Positions 1-11,260 of a DNA stretch of 64,000 nt are shown here, in pieces (positions within the stretch are counted from its first letter, which is position 1; each line of letters begins with the position of its first letter). The stretch covers positions 88,574-152,573 of the forward strand of contig JAVKOQ010000129.1 of NCBI GenBank assembly GCA_031835245.1, in the 5' to 3' direction. The stretch comes from Balamuthia mandrillaris (Eukaryota; Discosea; Longamoebia; Balamuthiidae). Both the position numbers and the translations under genes were made by a program. The notes below the pieces were generated by a model that was not told the origin of the DNA, ran no database searches, and worked only from the letters and a program-made list of their open reading frames with translations.

Positions 1-98
1 GTCGTTTCTTTCTTGTCGTTTCTTTCTTGTCGTTTCTTTCTTGTCGTTTCTTTCTTGTCGTTTCTTTCTTGTCGTTTCTTTCTTTCTTTCTTGTCGTT

Positions 99-150
<52 letters not shown>

Positions 151-152
151 TG
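1..152. repeat. TTTC-type microsatellite
   Basis: Tandem units of GTCGTTTCTTTCTT grade into pure TTTC repeats. The array is pyrimidine-only on the plus strand and ends about 30 bp before the first recognisable exon of the plus-strand gene that follows, so it probably lies in an intron of that gene. Confidence 0.9.
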
Positions 153-180
153 GAATAGCTAACAAGAAATAATACCAAAG

Positions 181-756
181 GATGATGGAGTGTGGTATGT
201 TTGAGGAGACTCGTGTCTTCATTAGGGAGGCTGAAAAGGTTGCCAATTGGAACCACGAGGAAATGCTTCAGGCCGGCAGAAACGTTTGGACTTGCTTTGG
301 TACCTTCCTTTTACTATTCCCTCTCATCTCTCTTTCTCTCTTTCTTCTCTGTGGCCAAAAAAAGCCTAACGAAGCAAACAAACAACAGGACTTCAGCTCA
401 TTTTGTTCAACGAGAAGATTACCATGACGGACGCCTATCTTGGTTATAGTTTGCTCTACCCTTACACAGACAACTTTTTGGATGACGACTCTATCACCAA
501 AAAGGACAAGAAGATCTTCCAAGACTTGTTCACTCGCAGGCTTGCCGGTGAAAATGGTAATGCGATTTATTATCCTTTTTTTTTTTCTGTTCCTTGTGAA
601 AATGTATTCATATGCTTGTTTTATTTTGTCCAGTGGAACCCCGATCCCAAATAGAGAAGGAAATCTTCGACATGGTAGGCAAAGTAGAAAGTACGTTTTC
701 CACCAGCATGCTCTCGTATCTCTTTAAACCCGATTGTAGAACATTAACTAACGGCG

Positions 757-797
<41 letters not shown>

Positions 798-1545
798 TCC
801 AAAAATCTTTTTTCTTTAGACGTATTTGACCGAAAGAAGTTCCCAGATGCTTTCAACAGCATGATTGCCATCAACGAAGCCCAAACCAAGAGTTTGGCCC
901 AGCACACCGAAGAGGTACCTCCCGAAGAAACTATTCTTGAGATTACCATGGAAAAGGGTTTGTTTGATTTGTTTGTTTTTCTTTAGTTGAAGTCTAACCT
1001 CGTTTACAAAAAACAGGTGGCACTTCTGTATTGGCAGATGGTTATCTGGTGCACGGCACTCTTTCCGAGGAGGACGCCATGTTCTCTTTCGGTTTGGGAG
1101 TGGCGCTGCAGCTGGTGGACGACCTTCAGGATACTACGAAGGACCTGTCGGTGAACCAACACACCCTCTACACCCTCTCCTTTGCCAGGAAGGAGCCCGC
1201 TGATGCCAAAGTGTTGAAACTCTTGCAGCTGATGAACATCATGATCAATCCTGACCATTACTCTGACAGCATGGGTTTGTTATTTTCGTTTTCTTTTCTT
1301 GTTCTTTTATGAAAGAAAGCTAACTTAGTTTTCACTTTGTAGATTCGGAGGTGAAGAGCTTGCGCAAGTGCATGCTGAAGATGACCAACACCATTGCATT
1401 CAAGGCTGTAGCCAAGTATTGTTACCTGTTCACGGAGGCGTTTGTGGAGGACATGGCCTCGTTCTCCCCCATCCCTCTCTCCAGCTTGCAAAGGGTCAAC
1501 AACATGGCGCGAATGCTCCAAATGGTTCGCAACAACCAAATCTAA
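181..1545 (+). CDS. Class I isoprenoid synthase-like protein, 5' end missing
   Basis: Six exons join in phase: 181-299, 389-556, 634-690, 820-957, 1017-1274, 1343-1545 (about 314 codons). Two acidic motifs suit the trans-isoprenyl/terpenoid synthase fold: TDNFLDD in the second exon and a GG...QLVDDLQD segment in the fifth, spaced like the two Mg2+-diphosphate-binding Asp-rich motifs of the family. The product should be an all-alpha enzyme acting on prenyl diphosphates; which substrate cannot be told. The first exon seen begins after an AAAG acceptor (or at ATG 182), and the family is usually longer, so N-terminal exons probably lie left of the window. It could be a terpene-synthase-like relative rather than a chain-elongating synthase. 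Confidence 0.7.
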
Positions 1546-1876
1546 TAGATCTCTTCTTTTCCCCTCTTTGCCTCCTCTGCTCTCTCTCTCTCCCTCTCCT
1601 CCAGTTTTTTTTTCCAAGTTAAACGTGCAGACCCCTCAAGAAGTCGACAAGATATCCAAAACCGATTTTTTTTTTCCGTTTTAGTAGGCGGAAAAAAAAT
1701 TAAAAACAACGAACAGCAGAGCGTGACCGTTCATTGCCTCTCCCCCCCTTTTGTTTTTCTTCTTCAGTTCACGAAGAGACCGCACAGCAAACAACGAACC
1801 ACCCACCCACCCACCAAACTTTATTTTACCAACAAACGCACGTTCTTTGCCCTTTCATTCATTCAACAGCATTATA
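1546..1876. other. Intergenic, 331 bp
   Basis: 3' end of the isoprenoid-synthase-like gene and promoter/5'UTR of the next. Contains T-rich stretches and a short CCCA repeat near 1799-1815. No ORF with coding character. Confidence 0.7.
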
Positions 1877-2302
1877 ATGGCTCGCCCCAAGCTGAACAGT
1901 GGTTGGATCCTCGTCACGCGAGTGATGGCGATAACCTGCGCCGTCATCCTGTTCATCACAGCCGTTCTGCAGTTCTGGGACATCGAGGACGTGAACAAGG
2001 ACAACTTTGATAAATTCATCATCGCTGGATACCTGGCCTTCTTCGGGCTGGTCATCGTCGTGGCGGAGTTCACCGCCATTTGCTTCTTCAAGTATCTTCG
2101 CTTCTACTTCAACTTTGTGGGGCGCGGCCTGTTCTTCGTTCTCTGCGGCACCCTGATGTTAGGCCTGGCCCACAACTTTAGCTTGTGGATTGGCATCGTG
2201 TTGGGCTCCTTTGTCTCCTTCGTTGGCATCTGCTTCCTCCTCATCGCTTGTCTCACAAGAAAGGAGCACGGCCCTCGCCCCATTTTCTTCGAGTCCGACT
2301 GA
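1877..2302 (+). CDS. COPI-associated / TVP15-like Golgi membrane protein
   Basis: A single exon of 141 codons starts at the first ATG after an AC-rich leader (MARPKLNSGW). It has four hydrophobic segments (about residues 9-31, 42-64, 71-92, 96-118) separated by short loops and ends in a short polar tail. Size, topology and the early WDIEDVNKDNFDKFIIAGY stretch match the COPI-associated protein family (yeast Tvp15), small tetraspan proteins of Golgi/late-Golgi membranes. The role in other species is poorly defined: association with COPI vesicles and Tlg2-containing compartments. No intron was needed. Family assignment is by overall pattern. Confidence 0.75.
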   Translation: MARPKLNSGWILVTRVMAITCAVILFITAVLQFWDIEDVNKDNFDKFIIAGYLAFFGLVIVVAEFTAICFFKYLRFYFNFVGRGLFFVLCGTLMLGLAHNFSLWIGIVLGSFVSFVGICFLLIACLTRKEHGPRPIFFESD

Positions 2303-2546
2303 AGGAAAATAAGAAAACGGGGGGGGCTCAAACTTTTCTGCACACCTTTGCGGCTTGGAGATAGTCACCGCGCTGCACTTTTTTTTTTTTCTTTAAGCGG
2401 TGTGCTTCTTCGCATTCATTTTTTTCCTTCCCTCCTTCCCTCCTTCCCTCCTTCCCTCCTTCTTTCTCCATTTTATCTTCTCTTCTTCTTGTCAATGTCA
2501 AATGCCCTGTCATTTTGTAAACACCTTTTCTGCACTCTCTACTCTC

Positions 2547-2581
<35 letters not shown>

Positions 2582-2723
2582 CTCCGCTCTTCTCTCAGTG
2601 AATAGAGTCCCTGGGGGAGACCTCTCCTCTTTACTTTAACTTCAATGGCAAAAGTCAACATACACAAAAGCAAAGGAGAGAGGAGCATAAATAATGGGAT
2701 GATTATCAAAAAAGGAGGGGTTT
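2303..2723. other. Convergent 3' intergenic region with microsatellites
   Basis: Lies between the 3' ends of two converging genes. Holds a CCTT array (about 2427-2465) and a CT array (about 2549-2578). No coding potential seen. Confidence 0.75.
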
Positions 2724-4555
2724 TTAGAGGGGCTTAGCCGTATCCACAAACTTGATGCCAAGCGTCTCCAACTCATCGAGGATGGGGTTGTAGAGCTCCG
2801 GCACGATGGGGATGCTGAGACCTGGCTTCGTGTACTTGCCCTCCAAAACGAGTCTTGTGGCGATGGCCACTGGAAGACTGACTGTCCTGCTCATCGATGT
2901 ATCACCTAAGGTTTTTTTTGGTTAGCGTAATGCTCACAAAGAGAAAAAGCAAAGAGATAGAAAGACAACCATTGGAAATGCCATAATCAATGAGCATGCA
3001 GGTGATCTTCTCCTGCTTGTCATCGGGATAGGTGGCGATGAACTCGTGCTTCATGAGGATCATGTCCCTCTCTCCGGGCTTGTACTGCATCTTGCTTTGC
3101 ATGAGATGGCAGAGAGCGTCCAACCGGGTCTTGATACCCGCGGGGATAGTATTGTCTGAGAGAGATTGGTGAGTAATCTCTATTTAAGTAAAAGATGTAT
3201 GTATAGGATGGCATTACTTTCATCAAACAAGCCCAGCCATTCCATGTTGTTAACGGCATAGTGATCAGGCTCGACGTTCAGCAATTGAGCGACCTCCTCC
3301 TTCAGGGAGGCGGCTGTAGAGGAGGAAGCAGAGCCCTTTTTCTCTGCAACAGCAAAATGTATCAGTAAATACTCCAACAAGCATAGAGACGAAGTTGTTT
3401 ACCTTTCTGCTCTTTCACCATCTCAGCGATCATGGCAGGATAAGTCTTGCCAGGAAGGCCTGCCCGCTCTTCCAAGTCCAGGAAGCCGAGGTCCACGAGC
3501 TTCTTGATGGAAACGCACCATCCCTTGTAGCGGTAGGTACCTCGGATCATGGTCTTAACAGCGGAGAGGCCATAGGTGTCGATGTACTGACAAGAGTTTC
3601 TGTTGGGATAACTCTCTACCTCGGCGTCGAGTGCTTTTTTAAAAAAATAGACAATAAGAAGAGATCAGTTGCTTGCCCAATACCTTGTTTGCTTTTGTTA
3701 AGCAGCAAAGCATTCAGCAAGAAAGATCAAGTGTTACGTACCTTCGATCTTCTCCACTTCAAAGTTGTCAAAGAGGTCCTGACCGGCAATGTCCACGATC
3801 TTGCCGTCCCTCAAGAAGTGGGCAGCGTTACGGCTGGCCAAAAGCACGCCTCTTGGACTCCAGCTGTACTTGTAGCCGAAGGGGTTGTCGTTGCTGTCAG
3901 GGGCAGGCAAGCCTCCGCAGTAGGAAAGGAAGCTCGTAACACGGCCACCATTCTCTCTTACTCTGTGGATGACGCGCATCGCGCTGTTGGGAGAAGACAG
4001 GGAGTTTGCAAAGAAGGAATAAGAGAAAAAAAATGACAGCAAAGCGGTACTAACCTCATGTGATCGGTACCAGGGTCCACACCACACTCGTTGATGATGA
4101 CCAGTCCTTTCTCCTTGGCCTCTGCCTCCAGCTCTCTCATGGCATCACTGAAAAAATCGCAAAGTTGGTGAGATTCAAACACGCTCGCTCCGTTCAACGA
4201 GCGGAAAAACGGACCTGACGTAGGAAGTAGTGAGAAAGTGTTTGGAGTGAGCGAGCGCAGTCTTGGCCGCAAACGGGTGCAGCAGGTAGGGCAGCATGGA
4301 AATGACCACAGCCACCTCCGGCAGGGCGATGAGCTCCTGGAGCTGGGCCTTGCCCTCCTCCGTCTCCACGTCGCACGCCCGAGCCTGGGTGTGCGAGCCC
4401 GTGCCCTCGATCAGCTTCTGCGCCCTGGCGAGGGTGCGCGAGGCCACGATGACGGGGTACCCATGTCCGGCCAGGTAGTGGACCAAAGGGCCAGCCACCA
4501 TGCCCGCTCCCAACACCAACACCGTTTGGTTCTTTTGTTGTTGTTGCTCTTCCAT
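2724..4555 (-). CDS. LYS9: Saccharopine reductase (L-glutamate-forming saccharopine dehydrogenase)
   Basis: Seven minus-strand exons join in phase: 4555-4215, 4147-4055, 3983-3742, 3633-3403, 3343-3218, 3155-2970, 2905-2724, giving 466 residues, the normal length for this enzyme. The N-terminus carries a Rossmann dinucleotide loop (VLVLGAGMVAGPL) followed by a basic residue after the second strand (SRT). Later blocks NECGVDPGTDHM, YCGGLPAP and KYSWSPRGVL are typical of the family. It interconverts saccharopine with aminoadipate semialdehyde plus glutamate using NAD(P). In fungi this is lysine synthesis; fused to lysine-ketoglutarate reductase in animals it is lysine degradation. Here it is a stand-alone protein, and direction cannot be read from sequence. 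Confidence 0.93.
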
Positions 4556-5200
4556 TGTCTGTTTCTGTGGCTGCTACTCTTTTTTTTTTTTGTCACTTGG
4601 TGGTGAGGATGAGTGAGGGTCTTGTTGTGTTTTTTTTTTGTTTGGGAGTGGGAAGGAAAAAAAAAAAGCAGAGAAAGAAAGAAGAAGCGCGGGGGAGGGA
4701 GAGCGAAAGGAAGGAAGAACGAGGTTTTACGTGCCGTGACCTTCGTGGGCACAAAAGGATAAGCGCTGGTTCGAGGGGTCCGACCCTAATTCACCGTTTT
4801 GCCTTTTGGGCGTTGATGGGGGGTAGAGCTGCTGCAGAGGGAAGGCCTTGCGGACGTGACGGAACGACAAATGGGGTAGTCCTGTCTGGTGGTGGTGGAA
4901 GGAAATGGTGGCGGAAGGTTCATCCCTCTCTTTTTTTTGCTATCGTTTTTTTTTTTTGGTTGTGAAACATTTTTCACTTTGTCAAAGCAATACATCGCGG
5001 AGAGCGCGCTCGCGAACACATTTCACTCGTTTCTTTCTGGGTGAGGGTCCGTATGGTGGGTAGTGCCCCCATATCGCCTCCTTTTGTCTGGCGGCGTTAG
5101 AAGGGGTGGGTGGTGGAGAGGGAAAAAACCAAAGCAAACTAACAGAGTTGTTTACATCAAATGTAACAAGTGGTGATCTCATCATCAGGATCATCCAAAA
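4556..5200. other. Intergenic, 645 bp
   Basis: Upstream region of the saccharopine reductase gene and 3' flank of the GAF gene. It contains poly-T/poly-A runs and a GGAAGG-rich patch near 4700. I looked for tRNA boxes around GGTTCGAGG at 4761 and found no foldable tRNA. No supported gene. Confidence 0.6.
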
Positions 5201-6100
5201 CTATGTTAAATAATAGGATGACTTGCTAGGAGCGGATGAAGAAGAAGGTTTGGACTCATCGTCTTCCATCTGTTGACAAGTTACAGTTCTAACGGAAGCA
5301 ACCGGCCCTTTGTCCCGCCGTTCCTCCAGGTAAATGGAGAGCTGCTCCGCCGTCTTCAGCGCAAAGGTCTGCAGCAGCGAAGTCATAAAGGGCACATCCT
5401 TGCCTGCAAGTGGACTGCGGCTTACCATACATAACACTCCCAATGGGCGCTCCTCCTCTGTTTCTGTCTTGGTATCCTTTTGTTTTTTTGGATAGAGAAG
5501 GAGGCAGAGGGGAAGAGGAAAAGAAGAGGAAGAAATGAGAACAAGAAAAGCAAATACGAAACAGAGAAGAAAGAACGGAGAAGAGGGAAAGAAGCGCGAA
5601 AATGAGAGAGAGATAGAGAAACAAGAAACGAGCAGAAACAGGTCAAAAAAGAGAAAGGACATACCCAAAGCGGGGTGCCTAAATAGCACTGAGCGCCCAT
5701 CCGCACCAAATCGTCGTCTTCTGGATAAATCTGCGCCACCTTTGCCGTAAAGACGCAAACAGATCGGCTTTTGAGGGCCACATTTTCGCAGGGTGACCCC
5801 GCCAACTTGGATCGAAACGGGGGAAGATGGATGTTCTCCTTAAGCGAGTACAAGGACATCATCTCTGTCTCCTCCTCCATGTTGGAATCATGAACGAGCA
5901 CGTTGATTCCCACGTAGTCAAAGCCGCTTGTCTTGGCAAGGAACTCTGTGAGGGCATGGAAATACGCCTCTCCTGCAACAACAAACCACACGCGAAAGAG
6001 AGGATTAGTTCCATTTTTTTTCCCCAACAACAAAATAAAATAAACAAAGTCACATCCCACCGTGTCCTTCAAGTCCAACCGGCATTGCAGTTCCAAGCAT
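5201..6100 (-). CDS. Small GAF-domain protein
   Basis: Three exons in phase: 6100-6061, 5972-5665, 5467-5201 (204 residues). Almost the whole chain is one GAF domain: an opening helix (GEAYFHALTEFLAKTSGFDYVG), a middle strand pair, CYLGTPLW, then RPLGVLCMVSRSPLAG and a closing helix with TFALKTAEQL. The C-terminal 25 residues are Ser-rich and disordered. GAF domains bind small molecules or act as sensory dimer interfaces. With no attached output domain, the ligand and partner are unknown. The first 13-codon exon is inferred from phase and from the donor ACACG|GTGGGA. The last acceptor is AAG rather than CAG, chosen because it alone preserves the frame. Confidence 0.75.
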
Positions 6101-6666
6101 TGCTTCGCCCAAAAAAACATAAAAAACACTCCCCTACAGGAAAAAAAATAAAACGCCTGACCTCCCTCTCTTTCTCTCTACCGCTGAGGCAGCGCCGCCG
6201 TCTTTGTGTGTGTTTGTATGGTGGGCGCGTGAGCGGGTATTGTGGTGGCGGGGTGTGCTTGCTGTTTATTGTTATTATTTTTATTATTGTTGTTGTTATT
6301 GTTATTGTTGTGGTCGTTGTTGTTGTTGTCTCTGCAGTTCAAACTTTCCTTCTGCTTTCCGCCATAAACAGCAGCGGAGGCGCTGAAAAGCAAAATGAAA
6401 AGCAAAAAAAGGGTTGCATGACAACGTGTTGCGTTATGTCTTCAAAAATAGTCGACAAAAACGATATCCGCCAATAGGGAATCAGAAAAAGTGATCTATA
6501 ATTCATTCTTTGGGGAGATCGAGAAAAGGCAGAAGAAAAAGCAGAGATTGGGGCTGCCCTGGATATGGCATTACTCGGGGTGCCTCGGTTTGTCTGAATT
6601 TCCCGTTTATGCGGGAGGCCCTCGCTGCTCCGTGTGACTCCGGTCGTCTGGTCGTTGTCATTCTGG
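6101..6666. repeat. TTG/TTA-rich microsatellite in an intergenic region
   Basis: A degenerate triplet array of TTG, TTA and TTT units occupies about 6260-6332. The remainder, between the start of the GAF gene and the 3' end of YJU2, shows no convincing exon. Confidence 0.75.
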
Positions 6667-7640
6667 TCAGTAGTCGACCAAGGAGTCTTGCTTTTGGTCC
6701 GTTGCTGCCGCCTCGGCTTTGTTGTCGATGGCTGCGGTGATGCGGGGGCGATAGCTTCGCCTTGATGCCTTTTCTCTGCTGCTTCTTGTTGCTTTCCTTG
6801 TGGTTGTTGTGACTCGCTTTTCATCTTCATCTTCGGTGGTGGCTAGTTCCGTGGTTCTTGCCGCCTTAAGCCACAAAGCGTGATCGGAAGAAGATGAACC
6901 TTTTTCCTCAGCGTCGTTCTCTTTGTCTGTTCTCTTCCGCTTGAGAAGGAGGAGAGAAGACGAAGACGCAGTGTACTGGTCGATGGCAGCGTTCCTAAGA
7001 CGTAGTTCCTCAAGCCTACGATACGAATCCTCCTCCCTTTTGTTGGCTTCCGTGCTCCTCTCCAACCGTTCAAACTGGTCTTCCTCCTCTTCCTGCTTTG
7101 CGGATGCCTCACTCCTCCCATTGTTATCAGCCACAGGAGCGGCAGCGGCGTAGTCCAAACCTTGAACAGCGCCATAGTCAAGGGCGTAACCACGCTCCGT
7201 GTTGGGGCTGGTCTTGATGGCTATCTCCTGATGGCAGTGCTTGCAACGGAATATCAAACGGTAGACGCTGATCCCTAGATAGCTTTCTCCTGCAACAACC
7301 TCCTTCTCAACCAAACCATCATCACAAAACACCAACGAACAAGCAACAACATGACAACGGGAAGAACTGATGGTTAGTGTTATTATCTTCTTTGTATCTT
7401 TGGGTTGCAACTTAAACTCTCTTTTCGAACAGGACAACGTCTGCTTACCTTCCAAGCGTTGAACCTGGTCCCTCCGGCTATGTATTCGTTGCATCCCTTG
7501 CAACGTATGCTGCGCAGGGGCATTGGCATTCTGACCTTTATTCGGGCTCCGCTTGCTTCTCCCTTGCTGCGCCGTCGAGGCAGCAAACTTGGATCAAAGT
7601 TTGGTGGGTAATAATGCTGCAATACTTTCCTTTCTCCCAT
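6667..7640 (-). CDS. YJU2: Splicing factor YJU2 (CCDC94/CWC16 family)
   Basis: Two exons, 7640-7449 and about 7302-6667, give 275 residues. The start MGERKVLQHYYPPNFDPSLLPR is the YJU2 signature. A zinc-binding pair follows: CKGC in exon 1 and CKHC in exon 2, the second after YLGISVYRLIFRC. Exon 2 also has the conserved TSPNTERGYALDYGA segment (normally KTDPENTDY..E.GA). The C-terminal half is charged and low-complexity, as in homologues. YJU2 joins the Prp19-activated spliceosome and promotes branching at the first catalytic step. The family has two branches (CCDC94/YJU2 and CCDC130/YJU2B); the opening fits YJU2. The exon 2 acceptor may be three bases earlier. Confidence 0.93.
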
Positions 7641-8136
7641 TCTTTTTGCACCGACGCTGATTGTTATGCCCGCTTTAACCTTGCTTGTGTTTCGCCTTCC
7701 TATGGGTGTACCGCACAGCGAAAAGGAAGGCGCCAGGTACCAAGAAATCTGCGACAAAGACGCTGAAAAGTTACCTACCGTTCTTGCGAGGGTCGCCTAT
7801 AGTACCACGTGCTCACTATAAAAGGTAACAATTGTATGATTGATTCCGTTTGCAGATCCAATTAGAAGAAACTAATCACGCGCAACAGAACACTGCATTA
7901 TTGGACGTCTTTAAGGAGGTAACCACGCAAGCTTTGACCGTTAAGGAGCTTACAAACATGGCAACTCCCCGAGAGATGACTCGGTAATGAGGTACTTAAG
8001 TCCCTTTTGTATGCTACGGAGCTTCTAGAAGTCAAAAGGCCGAGCCACGGCGTTTCCTCTCCGGATAAGCTGTCTCTGCTTTCGTGCTGCAAGTCCAAAC
8101 AGATTTCCACTTTTAACGAGAACAGGGCCAACTGGA
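7641..8136. other. Divergent promoter region, possibly with an extra 5' exon
   Basis: Lies between the YJU2 start (minus) and the first secure RasGEF codon (plus). The frame leading into ATG 8137 is open back to a stop near 8026, so an additional N-terminal RasGEF exon could begin here. A CACGTG box sits near 7806. No RNA gene recognised. Confidence 0.5.
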
Positions 8137-10941
8137 ATGGAAAAGAGCCAGGCGTTCCGCATGTTAGCCAGCCGGCTCATGCATTCTGCGTCGGAGCCTG
8201 TATTGCCTGCTTTCCTGTTGCTACACCCGTTTCTGCAGGAGAGGTGTGACTGCGACGAGTCTTGTTCATTGCTTTCCTTATGGACTGCTCAGTATGTTTT
8301 GTTCTCTAAGACTCTCTTGGTAATATTCCAGCTGGATGTCCATTTCATTGACTCTTTCTTGTTTGGAAAAGTTTTGTAAAACTTTGCCGACCGAAGGAAG
8401 GACCACCACGGGACCTCACCTCTCAACAGCGCACTGAAGCCGCCATAGAAACGTGAGTTCCTCTTTATTATCTACTTCTGCGAACGAGCATTGTATAACC
8501 TCGTCAACGTCTTCTCTCTCTCGCACTCTCTCTCTCTCTCGTTGTTTCTTTTGTTCCGTTCTTGTGGTTTGTCTTTCCACTTATCATTTTCCTTTAACGG
8601 AATGCAACAAAAGTATGCTGAACTTTATGAGCGTGTGGTCCAGTACATATCCGATGGACTTTTCTCACGAACAACGAAAGAAGCTTTTGGCCACCATTTG
8701 CAATTACTGTAAAGATCACCCACTAGTCAATGAGGTGAAGCTCCGGTTCCTTAAATCCAGTTCCAGCTCTGGCGAGAAGTCCCGTTCTCAACCAAAGAAA
8801 AGCAGAAGACGCACCACCACTTATTCCTCTCCCAGTTTCATGTTAGGTTTTCAACTCTCTTTGGTGCGTTCTTATTGTATCCACTTTTTTCTTTCTTGCT
8901 TTCTTATTTTGTCCACCCGCATTGAACAGTCCAAACCTGAAGCAATAGCAAAAGCCCTCACCGCAAAAGAGGTGGTGTACTTTAGGTGCATCAAAGACAG
9001 AGAGTGTACATTCCAGGCATGGCAAGCACAAAGCCGGAAAACGCTGGCCACCAACCTGTGCAATGCCATCGAACGCTTCAACCAAGTGAGCTACTGGGTG
9101 GTCACTCAGGTCCTCCTGAGAGAGACTCCCGAGGAGCGAGCTCAGTTCATTGTGTTGACGATAAAGGTGGCCAAGATCTGCTTCGAATTGAGCAACTTGA
9201 ACACCCTCATGCAGATATTATGCGGATTGAGCAACAGCAGTGTTCGTAGGTTGAGGGAGACTTGGTCTTTGGTTCCTGAGAAACACCAAGAAGCTCTGGC
9301 AGCGTTTGATGCATTCATGGCAGCTCGAAACAACTTCAAAAGATATCGTGAAGGGTATGCCTCTATGATTTAGTGTTCCCTTGGTTAGGTTCTATCATCA
9401 TGTCTCACTTTTTTTGTATATGTACTTCTCTAGGTTCGAAGCGAAACCGCACCCAAAACTGCCGTACTTGGGTCTCATCTTACGAGACTTAACTTACATC
9501 GAGGACGGCAACAAAATGTTCAACGAAGATGGCTCTCTGAACGAGTCACGCATGTTGATGCTTTACCAGCAGATCGCCGCTCTACGAGAGCTGCAGCAAC
9601 AATGTAACTACCGTTTCGCTGGTACAAGTCCTCGCTCCAGCAAGACCAACAGCCACACGCATACTTCTGACGATGGCTCTGCTGCAGACCCACAAATGTC
9701 TCCTCCTCTTGCATCAACCAACAATACAACCGCTACCACCAACAATGGGGTGACTGATGACGAGATGCTCCTCGAATACATTGACAATCTGTGTTATATA
9801 GACGATGAGGAGAAGCTTTATGAACTCTCCTTAAAACATTCACCCACCCAACTATCACCTTCCTCATGCCCTTCTCCCTCTCTTTCTTCTTCCTCTTCCT
9901 CGTCCGAAGACAACGAGGAAGCACCTTATATAGAGGAAGTTGCTAGAGACAAGGAACAAGCAAACTCTCTACGAACGATTCCGTGCAAAGAAGAACCTGC
10001 AATGTCTAAACATCTAACGCACAAACTAAAGGAGGTCGTCATCTCTGCCACTAGAAACAGAGCAAACTCCGACTTTGATTTGGATTATGGAGGCTTTTCC
10101 TCTGCTATTGGTTTGTTTTTTCGTTACAGTCTCTCTGCTATACGGACTAATCGGTGTTGGCATTTTAGATTCTCTGTCTTTGCAAGTACCGCGAAACATG
10201 TGCAACAAGAACAAGAAGAAAAAGAAGAGGAGCAAAACAAAGAAGAGTTACAACAGCGAGGGCAGTGATAGGGAATCGACCGTGGATTCGTCACTTGGCT
10301 CACCAACGCAGCTCTCACCCAGAACAAGTTTCCTCAGAAGTACTCGCGACCCACGAGGCAAAGACGAAACCCCGCACAAGAAAAGCTCTCCTCTCGTCAA
10401 AAAGTATCATTCCGTTGAAACGCACAAGCATAGAACCAAAGAAAGCAGCACAAAAAAGCCCTCTAAAATGAGCGGCAGCAATGGAAGTATACTTGACAGC
10501 ATCGCCGAAATACCGGAAAACAGTACGCCATCAGCAGAAGTGGATCGAGCTCCTGTCTCCTTTACTTACCTTCAAAGACGATCACGACGAACACCGTCAG
10601 CTGATAGCAATCCTACGAAAGACAGTGTTACACTCTCCTCTTCGTTTTCTGCAGGTTCTTCATCAACTACTCTTTCCTCTTCTTCTCCTTCATTTTGTTT
10701 GAGGTCGCCATCATCGTCTTCTTCTTCTTCAGCATCATCATCACTTTCTTCATCTTCTCCTTCAACATTGCTTAGAGCACAGAAGAATCAAAAGGAAGGA
10801 GAGGAGGAGGAACAAGAAGAAGAAATGGCGAAGGAGTCGCCAAGGGAGTGCAGAAATGTAGCCTTTCTGCTCTCTCAAACACAACACGTGAGAGCGCTTT
10901 CGTTGGAAAAGGAGCAGCCATCCTTTGAAGATATGTTTTGA
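8137..10941 (+). CDS. RasGEF (CDC25-type Ras guanine nucleotide exchange factor)
   Basis: Six exons in phase: 8137-8243, 8372-8452, 8614-8863, 8930-9354, 9434-10110, 10169-10941 (770 residues). The RasGEF N-terminal module runs through LLLHPFLQ, TMLNFMSVW and TYPMDFS. The catalytic CDC25 domain follows: CTFQAWQ, FNQVSYWVVTQVL, VAKICFELSNLNTLMQILCGL, FKRYREG and PYLGLILRDL with TYIEDGNKM. It should swap GDP for GTP on Ras-family GTPases at the membrane. The last 450 or so residues are Ser/Lys/Glu-rich and apparently disordered, with poly-Lys (KKKKKRSK) and poly-Ser runs. Amoebae use many RasGEFs in chemotaxis and macropinocytosis. The true start may be further upstream. Confidence 0.88.
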
Positions 10942-11260
10942 GGATTCTTTTCTCCTCTTCTTTATTTTTGTCAGTTTTGTTGAAAGCCTTCTCATGCCTA
11001 TAATCTATGTATGATAACGCGTTAAAAAGTTGTTTTAAAGTTTGCTGAAGAGAACATCTACCCTTCTCTTTCTCTTCTTCCTCCAGTTTCCCATCCCTTG
11101 CTGCTAAATTAATTGAAGCGGCATTCGTTTCACTGCATTCAGGTGAACAAACAGATATATTACGTCCCTTCTGCAACCCAGGACCGTCGCCGTTCTTGTT
11201 GGTTATTTTTTTCTTAACATCGAACAGGAAAGAGAGGGCTCACAAAAGAGTAACAAAGTA
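10942..11260. other. Intergenic, 319 bp
   Basis: Tail-to-head spacer between the RasGEF and the patatin gene. No repeat, RNA or ORF of note. Confidence 0.7.

Noticed and set aside
4740..4800. Possible tRNA because of GGTTCGAGG
   Set aside because: No matching A box, anticodon stem or acceptor stem could be drawn.
5201..5758. Continuous minus-strand reading through 5468-5664
   Set aside because: It inserts a Phe/Ser/Leu-rich stretch into the GAF domain; splicing gives the expected GTPLW to RPLGVLC spacing.
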